DNA of 64,000 nucleotides. It comes from YA12-FULL-51-18 sp041665305. Its GTDB lineage: Bacteria; Elusimicrobiota; Elusimicrobia; Elusimicrobiales; UBA9959. The stretch spans positions 1 through 64,000 of the forward strand of contig JBAYJD010000009.1 in assembly GCA_041665305.1 (NCBI GenBank), written 5' to 3'. A model generated the notes under the pieces. It did no database searches. It was not told the origin of the DNA and saw nothing but the letters and a program-made list of their open reading frames with translations. The translations under genes and the position numbers were made by a program. Below are positions 32,738-39,124 of the stretch, piece after piece. Positions within the stretch are counted from its first letter, which is position 1. Every line of letters begins with the position of its first letter.

Positions 32738-33454
32738 ATGATCAAAAAAATTTTATTCGGGCTGGCGGTCGTCGTGTTCCAGGCGGGGGCGGTCCGCGCC
32801 GGTTCCGGCACTTACTCCGGTTTTCCCGGCGCGGCGGCTTCGGACCTCAGGCCTTTTGCCAGGGACCTGGGCGGGCTTTTGGGCAGCGGGACCAACCAGA
32901 CAGCCCGGGTGCTGGGTTTCGGCGGGTTCGATGTCAGCGGCAGGGGCTCTATGCAGTTCGAGCCGGAACATAAGGACGGCATCCTGAAAAAAAACAAGCC
33001 TTTCGGCCTCGGCTGGGTGCAGGCCGAGATAGGCATGCCTTACCGCATAGACGGTTTTATCAAAGCCGCCTCCTTCGATAACATGGCGGTCGCCGGCGGG
33101 GGACTGAAGTACGGCCTTACCCAGCCGCAGAAAAAAATGCAGGCTATGCTGGTCGCCACCGGTAATCTGGCCGCCCATAAATTTTTTTACGCCGCGCATT
33201 ACTCTTACGGTCTGGTAGTATCCTTTAACACCCCGGTCGTTTCCCCGTATTTCGGCCTGGGAATGGATAATACAAGGCTTACGGTCCAGATCGTCAACGA
33301 TCCTTCCCTGTCGGGCAGGCGCGTTTCCGTTTCAGCTCCCAGGTACATGGCGGGCGCAAAGATGACATTTTTAACATACGGCTATCTTTCCGGCGGATAT
33401 ACCTATACGCACGGCCGGGGGCTTGTCACCGCCGGGCTGGGTTTGCGTATATAA
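32738..33454 (+). CDS. Hypothetical outer-membrane beta-barrel-like protein
   Basis: 238 residues with a signal peptide (MIKKILFGLAVVVFQAGAVRA). Alternating hydrophobic strands such as KFFYAAHYSYGLVVSFN, GYLSGGYTYTHG and a terminal GLVTAGLGLRI look like a small beta-barrel ending in an aromatic/aliphatic strand. I do not know its family. It follows pilB by about 100 bp. Confidence 0.6.
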   Translation: MIKKILFGLAVVVFQAGAVRAGSGTYSGFPGAAASDLRPFARDLGGLLGSGTNQTARVLGFGGFDVSGRGSMQFEPEHKDGILKKNKPFGLGWVQAEIGMPYRIDGFIKAASFDNMAVAGGGLKYGLTQPQKKMQAMLVATGNLAAHKFFYAAHYSYGLVVSFNTPVVSPYFGLGMDNTRLTVQIVNDPSLSGRRVSVSAPRYMAGAKMTFLTYGYLSGGYTYTHGRGLVTAGLGLRI

Positions 33455-33456
33455 AG

Positions 33457-33483
33457 TAAAAATCTTGGGACAAAAATCTTTAC
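33457..33483. repeat. Degenerate AT palindrome after the barrel protein
   Basis: GTAAAAATCTTGGGACAAAA and a matching right half ATCTTTAC form an imperfect P1-like element between the convergent barrel and smpB genes. Confidence 0.4.
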
Positions 33484-33486
33484 CGG

Positions 33487-33960
33487 TCAGCCTTTGAATT
33501 TTTCTTTGAAGTCCCTGCGGAGTTCCCTGTCGATCTCGCGTTTCTTTGTCGCTTCGTGTTTGTCCGGGGCTTTCCTGCCCTTGGCCAATGCCAGGACGAC
33601 TTTGGCCCAGCCTTTCTTGAAATAGACCTCAAGCGGCACGATAGCGGTGCCTTTGGTGGCGGTGGAGTTGGTGAGTCTTTTGATCTCTTTTTTATTCAGG
33701 AGGAGTTTTCTGGTCCGGATGGGGTCCAGTTCTTTTACCGTATTGAAAATGTACGGAGGGATGTGCATACCGTAAAGGTAGAGCCCGTCGCTTTCCACCC
33801 TGGCGAAGCTTTGGGTGATCTGGGCCTGTTTCAGGCGCAGAGATTTTACCTCCGGCCCTTCCAGCACCAAGCCCGCCTCGAAGGTCTCCAGGATCTCGTA
33901 ATCATGCCTGGCCTTTCTGTTCGTGGCGACGGTCTCTATCTCGGGTTCTTTTTTTTTCAT
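33487..33960 (-). CDS. smpB: SsrA-binding protein SmpB
   Basis: 157 residues. SmpB delivers tmRNA to stalled ribosomes. Conserved segments are NRKARHDYEILETFEAGLVLEGPEVKSL, HIPPYIF, RKLLLNKKEI and the basic C-terminus KKREIDRELRRD. The C-terminal tail that enters the mRNA channel is present. A convergent neighbour is the barrel protein gene. No tmRNA gene was seen nearby. Confidence 0.95.
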   Translation of the reverse strand: MKKKEPEIETVATNRKARHDYEILETFEAGLVLEGPEVKSLRLKQAQITQSFARVESDGLYLYGMHIPPYIFNTVKELDPIRTRKLLLNKKEIKRLTNSTATKGTAIVPLEVYFKKGWAKVVLALAKGRKAPDKHEATKKREIDRELRRDFKEKFKG

Positions 33961-34073
33961 TGTAAAAGCGGCCTGAATTTCCTAAAATAGTATCGAGCGG
34001 TAACTGGTGCCTGAACATTAGCCGGTATTATTTTACTAGTTACGGGCTGTTGATTGCCAGAAACATTTTATAT

Positions 34074-34157
34074 GGGCGGGTGGCGGAACTGGCAGACGCG
34101 CACGGCTCAGGACCGTGTGGCCGAAAGGCCTTATGGGTTCAAGTCCCTTCTCGCCCA
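34074..34157 (+). tRNA. tRNA-Leu (anticodon CAG)
   Basis: 84 nt. The acceptor GGGCGGG pairs with CTCGCCC (one G-U), the anticodon stem CACGG/CCGTG encloses loop CTCAGGA with anticodon CAG, and the long variable arm GGCCGAAAGGCC marks class II. The T loop is TTCAAGT; no CCA is encoded (ATTT follows the discriminator A). Confidence 0.93.
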
Positions 34158-34250
34158 TTTATTTAAGGCCGGACCTCGAGGTCCGGCCTTATTATTGGGC
34201 GGGAAGGGACTTGAAGCCGACACCGGCCCATCCGGTGGATGAAAAGCGAA
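34141..34250 (+). repeat. 110-bp direct repeat copy 1, includes tRNA-Leu 3' end
   Basis: Starts in the tRNA T arm (AAGTCCCTTCTCGCCCA), continues through a 26-bp palindrome and an inverted near-copy of the tRNA 3' end (TGGGCGGGAAGGGACTT, 34195-34211), and ends at GAAAAGCGAA. An almost identical copy begins at 34307, 166 bp away, differing at one site (CCCATCC versus CGCATCC). Confidence 0.85.
34165..34190. terminator. Terminator-like 26-bp palindrome downstream of tRNA-Leu
   Basis: AAGGCCGGACCTC (34165-34177) and GAGGTCCGGCCTT (34178-34190), followed by ATTATT. It starts 8 bases after the tRNA and is the expected place to end the tRNA transcript. A second copy is at 34331-34356. Confidence 0.65.
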
Positions 34251-34306
34251 GCGTCAGCCGGTGCGGCCGGCTTTGGAGGAGGTCGCGGGAGCGACCGGGG
34301 GAAAAG

Positions 34307-34416
34307 AAGTCCCTTCTCGCCCATTTATTTAAGGCCGGACCTCGAGGTCCGGCCTTATTATTGGGCGGGAAGGGACTTGAAGCCGACACCGGCGCATCCG
34401 GTGGATGAAAAGCGAA
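34307..34416 (+). repeat. 110-bp direct repeat copy 2
   Basis: Second copy of the segment at 34141-34250. It again carries the last 17 bases of the tRNA-Leu and the palindrome, but no tRNA body. Between the copies (34251-34306) lies a hairpin GGTCGC/GCGACC. Confidence 0.85.
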
Positions 34417-34473
34417 AAAATTTTTGAGGCAAAAATTTTTACCATGTCCCGCCCCAGAGGGCGGGATTTTTTT
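34416..34473. repeat. Composite repeat with embedded terminator
   Basis: P1-like AT palindrome (34416-34440), spacer ACCATG, then TCCCGCCC CAGA GGGCGGGA followed by seven T (34447-34473), a perfect intrinsic terminator in plus orientation. Module order matches the elements at 30323 and 35784. Confidence 0.8.
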
Positions 34474-34483
34474 GCGGTAAGAG

Positions 34484-34519
34484 GGAGTTGAGGGAGAAAG
34501 AAGTTTCTCCCTCAACTCC
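34484..34519. repeat. 16-bp stem hairpin (family P5)
   Basis: GGAGTTGAGGGAGAAA, loop GAAG, TTTCTCCCTCAACTCC: perfect 16-bp stem. A relative with the same ends lies just upstream of hypC (44235-44272). Confidence 0.8.
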
Positions 34520-34549
34520 GGCACGGGGATGGGGAAAACCCCGTGCCGG
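34518..34549. repeat. 11-bp stem hairpin
   Basis: CCGGCACGGGG and CCCCGTGCCGG with a ten-base loop. It overlaps the last bases of the preceding hairpin by two, so the two hairpins are stacked head to tail. Confidence 0.7.
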
Positions 34550-34554
34550 GTACG

Positions 34555-34581
34555 ATAAAATGTCGTCTTACGACATTTTAT
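34555..34581. repeat. Palindrome, family P3 (ATAAAATGTCGT arms)
   Basis: ATAAAATGTCGT, CTT, ACGACATTTTAT. It covers the stop codon of the minus-strand metallopeptidase gene. Two more family members are at 35858-35884 and 48441-48466. Confidence 0.8.
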
Positions 34582-35585
34582 TTAAGGGTCAGCTGGCCTT
34601 GAAACACTTCGGAAAGGTCTTTTTGCGTCAGCGGCATGCCCGTCGGAAGGCTGCAATTCAGCGCAACGGTAAGACCGGGCTCCTGCGAAATACTGTAAAA
34701 TCCGGACGCTGCTTGCGGCGTTTCCGTAATTACAAATGTTTTGGGCCGCGAGGCGTCACGGCTGTAGCCGGGATCAATATTGTATATGTCCAGGTGGCAC
34801 AGCAATTGCGTGCCGGCCGGCTCGTCTTTTCCCGGAACGGTCAGGAATTTTTTGTCCAGCAGCTTTTTCCACAGCGCGGGCGAGATGGTAAAAGAGCCGC
34901 CGACCGCGGGCGGCTTGATCTCAGCCGGGCCGCCTTCAAGAGCCAGGTAAATGCGGCCGATATTGTTCCCGATCTCCTGGCATTCGCCTTCGGTATCCGT
35001 ATAGCCGTTGCCGGCGGGCATTCTGCGGTCTCCAAGCACCGGCGCGAGCATTTCCGCCTGAGTGGCCGCACACTCGTCTATTCTGCTGAGATTATGCGTC
35101 ATTTCATGCACTAATTTCTGGGCGATAACGGCGGTGCGAAGCTGGAACGCCGAGTTGCACGCATTTATAATGTTGCGGTTGGTGTTGGTAGTGTACATTT
35201 CGTAGTGCGTCCCCTCGCAAAAACCACGATCCGGTTCTCCGTCGTAGGGATAGTCGAAGGAAAGGTTCTCGCTTTTAAGGCGCGCCGCGATTTTTTGATA
35301 ATCGGCACGCAATTGCTCGGGATCATTGATTAGCGCGGCGGCCTGGGCGCTTTCCGGAGAGGACAGGAACCGGATGCTTGCCTCTACCCAGTCGATAGCC
35401 ATCTTTCTGGCGAGCGCCAGTTTCTCGGCGCGCGCCGATATTTTGCCGGCGCCGGCCGGAACAGGAATGCGCTGGTTGGATGCCGGAACTTGCCGTTCGA
35501 GTCCGGCTAAAGCACCTTCATGCGTGTGTGCCGCCGCCGGACCCGCCGAGGCGAGCGCTGCTGCCGCTATCAATATTTTCACCAT
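34578..35585 (-). CDS. Secreted putative zinc metallopeptidase
   Basis: 335 residues with a signal peptide (MVKILIAAAALASAGPAAAH). The zinc motif is KLVHEMTH (His160, Glu161, His164) with a likely third ligand in RIDECAATQ (Glu171). The overall sequence does not match a peptidase family I can name. Several Cys residues (CEGTHYEMY, NACNSAF, GECQE, LLCHL) could form disulfides. The stop codon lies within a P3 palindrome. It is divergent from the pilin gene. Confidence 0.6.
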   Translation of the reverse strand: MVKILIAAAALASAGPAAAHTHEGALAGLERQVPASNQRIPVPAGAGKISARAEKLALARKMAIDWVEASIRFLSSPESAQAAALINDPEQLRADYQKIAARLKSENLSFDYPYDGEPDRGFCEGTHYEMYTTNTNRNIINACNSAFQLRTAVIAQKLVHEMTHNLSRIDECAATQAEMLAPVLGDRRMPAGNGYTDTEGECQEIGNNIGRIYLALEGGPAEIKPPAVGGSFTISPALWKKLLDKKFLTVPGKDEPAGTQLLCHLDIYNIDPGYSRDASRPKTFVITETPQAASGFYSISQEPGLTVALNCSLPTGMPLTQKDLSEVFQGQLTLK

Positions 35586-35783
35586 AAGATTGTCCCTCCT
35601 GCCATTCCCAAGTCTGGACCCTTTATCAAACAGTTTAATATGCGGAGGGCCTTAAAGCCTGAGCATAAAGACCTGCGTCTTTATGTTATAGTGCCCTGAA
35701 GACCGTAGGCATAAGGTATCACGGATTCAGGGCCTTATGGCCCAGGGCTGTTCTGAAAGGAAACGGCATCCCGCTCCAATTTA

Positions 35784-35884
35784 GTAAAAATTTTTACCGC
35801 TAAAATTTTTACCATACCCCGCCCTATAGGGCGGGGTTACCATTCGGTAAGAGGAAGATAAAATGTCGTTTTACGGCATTTTAT
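35784..35884. repeat. Composite repeat: P1, GC palindrome, P3
   Basis: GTAAAAATTTTTAC (35784-35797) and a second AT half, then ACCATA, then the perfect GC palindrome CCCCGCCCTATAGGGCGGGG (35817-35836), then GGTAAGAGGAAG, then ATAAAATGTCGT-TTT-ACGGCATTTTAT (35858-35884). The order of modules copies the array at 34416-34581 without the P5 and GC hairpins between. The rest of the 445-bp gap (35586-36030) has no gene. Confidence 0.8.
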
Positions 35885-35901
35885 AGTGTGACTTTTAGTC
35901 A

Positions 35902-35931
35902 TTGACAATGCCCTTTGGGTTCATGTAAACT
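35902..35931 (+). promoter_or_regulatory. Sigma70-type promoter for the pilin gene
   Basis: Consensus TTGACA (35902-35907), an 18-base spacer and TAAACT (35926-35931). The predicted leader is about 90 bases before the pilin ATG, ending in the Shine-Dalgarno AGGAGG. Confidence 0.6.
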
Positions 35932-36030
35932 ATTATCAGATGAGGGCTTCTCCGGATATCATTCATATATCATCCCGGTGGTGTTCTTGTCTCATGTGAC
36001 GGCACATGCATTATACCAGGAGGTAATAGT

Positions 36031-36471
36031 ATGAAAATGAACAAGAAGGGCTTCACGCTGATCGAGCTTATGATCGTGGTGGCCATTATCGGTATTCTGG
36101 CCGCTATCGCCATCCCGAAGTTTGCTGATCTGATCAACAAATCGAAGGAAGGCGCGACCAAGGGAGCGCTTTCCAGCGTCAGGAGCGCTATTCAGGTATA
36201 CTACGGAGATAACGAAGGTATCTTCCCGGCCGGCGATCTGACCCCGCTCACCGCCGCTGGCAAGTATCTGAACGACATCCCTGTGGCGAAGCTGCCTGGT
36301 ACCGGACATCTCGATACCGCGCTTGTCACCAACAATGTCGCCAACACCAGCGCCGGCGATGTGGGCGGCTGGATGTACTTCGCAAATTCGTCCTGGACCG
36401 CTACCTGGGGAACCTTCATAGTGGGCTGCACCCAGAACGATCTGAAGGGCGTCGTCTGGACCTCGTACTAA
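36031..36471 (+). CDS. pilA: Type IV pilin
   Basis: 146 residues. Short leader MKMNKKG, cleavage before Phe8, and Glu at mature position 5 (FTLIE), followed by the hydrophobic helix LMIVVAIIGILAAIAIPKF. The globular part is short, with a Cys near the end (VGCTQND) but no second partner. Subunit of the pilus extended by PilB and processed by the peptidase at 36528. The strong AGGAGG site, its own promoter and its own terminator suggest high expression. Confidence 0.93.
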   Translation: MKMNKKGFTLIELMIVVAIIGILAAIAIPKFADLINKSKEGATKGALSSVRSAIQVYYGDNEGIFPAGDLTPLTAAGKYLNDIPVAKLPGTGHLDTALVTNNVANTSAGDVGGWMYFANSSWTATWGTFIVGCTQNDLKGVVWTSY

Positions 36472-36488
36472 GCAGTGTGACTGAGTTT

Positions 36489-36522
36489 AAAAAGGCCCCG
36501 CGCAGCGACGCGGGGCCTTTTT
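36489..36522 (+). terminator. Intrinsic terminator of the pilin gene
   Basis: AAAAAGGCCCCGCG, loop CAGCGA, CGCGGGGCCTTTTT. It separates pilin from the prepilin peptidase gene, whose ATG is five bases further on. Confidence 0.9.
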
Positions 36523-36527
36523 AATTT

Positions 36528-37316
36528 ATGATAACCATTACGCTTTTTCTATTTGCGGCCGTTTTCGGATCGTTGATCGGCAGCTTCCTGAATGTTTGTA
36601 TTTCCAGGCTGCCGGAAGGCCTGTCCATCGTTAAGCCCCGTTCGCGCTGTCCTAAATGTCTAACGCCGATCAGTTTTTATGATAATGTCCCGCTTTTAAG
36701 TTTTATTTTTTTGCGCGGCCGCTGCCGCCATTGTTCCCTGCCCATACCCTGGCGTTACCCGGCGGTGGAAATCCTGACCGGCGTTGCGACCGCCCTGCTT
36801 TTTTTAAAATGGCGGGCGGAGCCGGCCTGGCTGGCCGCGGCCCTCTGCGCGGCGTATCTCCTTATCGTGATAGCGTTCATAGATCTTGAAACAATGATGA
36901 TCGCCGATATCTTTTCATACGGCCTTCTCTGCCTGGGTTTGGCCTCCTGTTTTTTTAATCCTTATTTTTCGGGCCCGGCTTTGAGTCGTTTCCTGGGCTT
37001 CCTGGCTGGCGGCGCGTCCGGGGCTTTCATCGTATGGCTTATGGCCTGGCTGGGGGCCAGGATCTACAAAAAAGAAGCCGTGGGAGAGGGGGATATCTTT
37101 CTAATGTCCGGCATCGGGGCTTTAACCGGCTGGCAGGGAGTGATCTCCGCGCTGATCATGGCGTCTTTTTTCGGTTCCGTCTATGGTATAACCCTCCTGC
37201 TGGCCAAAAAAGCGAAGCGGTTCGATCATATTCCTTTCGGCCCGTTCCTGGCGCTGGGGGCGCTGATAAACCTTTACCGCCTTATAAGGCCGGCGGATCT
37301 TTTTTTCTACTGGTAA
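36528..37316 (+). CDS. pilD: Type IV prepilin peptidase (A24)
   Basis: 262 residues, polytopic. PilD cleaves the pilin leader and N-methylates the new N-terminus. The cytoplasmic domain with two Cys pairs (CPKC, CRHC) is present. The catalytic Asp pair is in IDLETMMIADI and GEGDIFLM (GxGD). Starts five bases after the pilin terminator with no clear ribosome site. Confidence 0.9.
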   Translation: MITITLFLFAAVFGSLIGSFLNVCISRLPEGLSIVKPRSRCPKCLTPISFYDNVPLLSFIFLRGRCRHCSLPIPWRYPAVEILTGVATALLFLKWRAEPAWLAAALCAAYLLIVIAFIDLETMMIADIFSYGLLCLGLASCFFNPYFSGPALSRFLGFLAGGASGAFIVWLMAWLGARIYKKEAVGEGDIFLMSGIGALTGWQGVISALIMASFFGSVYGITLLLAKKAKRFDHIPFGPFLALGALINLYRLIRPADLFFYW

Positions 37317-37328
37317 AAAACGGTAAAT

Positions 37329-37377
37329 ATAAATAGGGACAGCGACCATTTATTAAATGGTCGCTGTCCCTATTTAT
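37329..37377. repeat. 49-bp perfect palindrome (24-bp arms)
   Basis: Left arm ATAAATAGGGACAGCGACC plus ATTTA, one central T, and the exact reverse complement. The GGGACAGCGACC/GGTCGCTGTCCC motif resembles flanks of IS200-like REP-associated transposase elements known in other bacteria; that likeness is from memory. It lies 12 bp after the pilD stop and may also end transcription. Confidence 0.75.
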
Positions 37378-37384
37378 CTATTTA

Positions 37385-37516
37385 TGCGGAGTGGACTACG
37401 CTACCCTGTCGTGTGTTCCCGGACACCGCGCATGTTTTCCGAAGTAAAACTGCGGAGTGGACTACGCTATCCTGTCGTGTGTTTTCGGACACCGCGCCGG
37501 TTTTCCGTAGGAAAAC
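37385..37516. repeat. Two tandem 66-bp repeats downstream of tRNA-Ser
   Basis: Copies at 37385-37450 and 37451-37516 differ at about nine positions. Each begins with TGCGGAGTGG, similar to TGGCGGAGAGGG at the tRNA-Ser 3' end (37517-37528), so the unit seems to contain a decayed tRNA 3' end. Each also holds a small hairpin GTTTTCC/GGAAAAC or its degenerate form. Confidence 0.75.
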
Positions 37517-37606
37517 TGGCGGAGAGGGAGGGATTCGAACCCACGGTACGCATAAGCGTACACCGGTTTTCAAGACCGGCGCCATAAACCACTCGGCCAC
37601 CTCTCC
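37517..37606 (-). tRNA. tRNA-Ser (anticodon TGA), CCA encoded
   Basis: 90 nt including CCA. Acceptor GGAGAGG / CCTCTCC, anticodon stem CCGGT/ACCGG with loop CTTGAAA (TGA), long variable arm GTACGC/GCGTAC, T loop TTCGAAT. The discriminator G and CCA (37517-37519) follow. It is the only one of the four tRNA genes here with an encoded CCA. Confidence 0.95.
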
Positions 37607-37610
37607 ATCT

Positions 37611-37680
37611 CTGTCGCACCCCAATCGCACTGCAAAGCGATTGGGGCGAATAACGCCGGACCTCTAAAGGAAATCGGTCC
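37611..37680 (-). repeat. tRNA-leader hairpin repeat, copy A
   Basis: On the minus strand, CCCCAATCGC and GCGATTGGGG form a stem followed by TGCGACAGAGAT and then the tRNA-Ser 5' end. The 5' part has GGACC, GGTCCGGCG. Similar units precede the tRNA-Ser(GGA) and tRNA-Tyr genes. Confidence 0.8.
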
Positions 37681-37730
37681 TCCATCACTGTTCAGATTAT
37701 ATAAAATCGGGAGTCCTATAGGACCTGGTT

Positions 37731-37755
37731 AAAAATTTTTGCGGCAAAAATTTTT
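37731..37755. repeat. Full P1 AT palindrome
   Basis: AAAAATTTTTGC, G, GCAAAAATTTTT followed by ACTATCCGC, upstream of the metzincin gene. Nothing else of note is seen in 37681-37895. Confidence 0.85.
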
Positions 37756-37895
37756 ACTATCCGCTTTGATGGGCCAAATGCTGCAAAAATCCGGGACCTT
37801 TGACCCAGGTGAATTTCGCGCGATCCTGGTAACCTGTTTCTGTACGCAGCGGCGCGCGGCGCAGTTCTGTTGGCATCCGGATAGGGGAAACAATA

Positions 37896-39071
37896 ATGAA
37901 AATGATCGCTTTAATCGTTCTCATGGCGGGTTGGGGATCGTTCCCCGTGTCCGCTTCCCCGGGTGTTGAGCGGGGCATGTACCAGGTAGGAGACAACCAG
38001 GCCAGCCGGATCACGGCCGTCGAGTTTGATTCGTCGTTCAATTCGGATAATTTTTCGGATGAGCTTGTTTTTGAAGTCCCTTCCGGCGCTACAAGCATGC
38101 AGATAGAAGTTTATGCCTCGGATCTCAGCGCCGTGCCTCTTGTCGCGGACCTGGTCCGGCTAGGCACGGACGGCGGCGTTGTTGAAACCTTGATCTCTCA
38201 TGTCGTGGCCCAAGGCTCGGATCCCGCCCTGGTAAGGAATGCGGCGAGTTTCAGCAAAGAGCCTGGGCCATATTTAAGCCCCAACAGGTCTATCGGCGGT
38301 TTAATGGGTTACGCCTCGGCCGTCGTGCCGAACAATCCCGGCGTGGCGCTGACTCCCGGCGCCTGGCGGGCCAGGATAAAGGACCTCACCGGGGGCCTGA
38401 GCGACCGCGGTTTTAAAATGCGCGTGCTTTTCAGGATCCCGGAGACGGCGGCTCGCAAAAAGATTTTGCCGCTGAACCTGTATTTTACCGGCGCCGGCGG
38501 CTGGACCACAAAAACTTACAGGTCGAATCGCGTGGATATTAAAGCTTTTTTTAACGCGCTCGCCGTGATCTTTGCCAACGCGGGGATCGAACTGCGGATC
38601 GCCTCCGTCGCCGACATCGGGGACGCTTCCAAAGAACCGGAAAAGTTTAAAATAAGTACCGGTGAGAAACTGAACGAGCTGTTCAGGTCCGGCGGCGCCA
38701 AAAACGGCGTTAAATTATTTTTTGTCCAGAGCGTGCTTGGCGGCGTGGGGGGGATTTCCAGCGGGATCGGAGGGCCTAAGGTGTCGGCGAATTATCCGTT
38801 CGGAGGCATCGCCCTCTCGGAGGCTTATACCAGCTATCCCACCATATTTTCAATTATTACAGCTCATGAGCTCGGCCATTATCTGGGTTTATATCACGAC
38901 AAGGAATATGGGACGCTTTTGTTCGACCAGATCCCCGACACTACGGACAACGGCGTTCCGCCCAATGTGATGGATGCGCAGGCTTCAAATACCCCCGACC
39001 AGGTGCGGGAGTTTACGCCGCAGCAAAGCGCCGTCATGTCCCGCCACCCGGCGATCATTGAAATCCCGTAA
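37896..39071 (+). CDS. Secreted metzincin-type metalloprotease
   Basis: 391 residues with a signal peptide (MKMIALIVLMAGWGSFPVSA). The zinc motif HELGHYLGLYH (His324, His328, His334) is the full metzincin HExxHxxGxxH pattern, and VMD in PPNVMDAQ fits a Met-turn. The N-terminal 170 residues form a separate beta-like domain (prepeptidase or Ig-like). The family cannot be fixed more closely. Likely acts outside the cell. Confidence 0.85.
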   Translation: MKMIALIVLMAGWGSFPVSASPGVERGMYQVGDNQASRITAVEFDSSFNSDNFSDELVFEVPSGATSMQIEVYASDLSAVPLVADLVRLGTDGGVVETLISHVVAQGSDPALVRNAASFSKEPGPYLSPNRSIGGLMGYASAVVPNNPGVALTPGAWRARIKDLTGGLSDRGFKMRVLFRIPETAARKKILPLNLYFTGAGGWTTKTYRSNRVDIKAFFNALAVIFANAGIELRIASVADIGDASKEPEKFKISTGEKLNELFRSGGAKNGVKLFFVQSVLGGVGGISSGIGGPKVSANYPFGGIALSEAYTSYPTIFSIITAHELGHYLGLYHDKEYGTLLFDQIPDTTDNGVPPNVMDAQASNTPDQVREFTPQQSAVMSRHPAIIEIP

Positions 39072-39124
39072 GAATAGGTCGGCGTCGCAGGGCGGCGCCG
39101 GTGAGAAATGGTAAAATATACGTT

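Noticed and set aside
37385..37516. Possible CRISPR-like repeats
   Set aside because: Only two tandem units without spacers, and no cas genes anywhere in the window.
37382..37630. 82-codon minus-strand frame with a duplicated 22-residue segment
   Set aside because: It runs through the tRNA-Ser gene; the repeat is only the in-frame reading of the 66-bp tandem DNA repeat.
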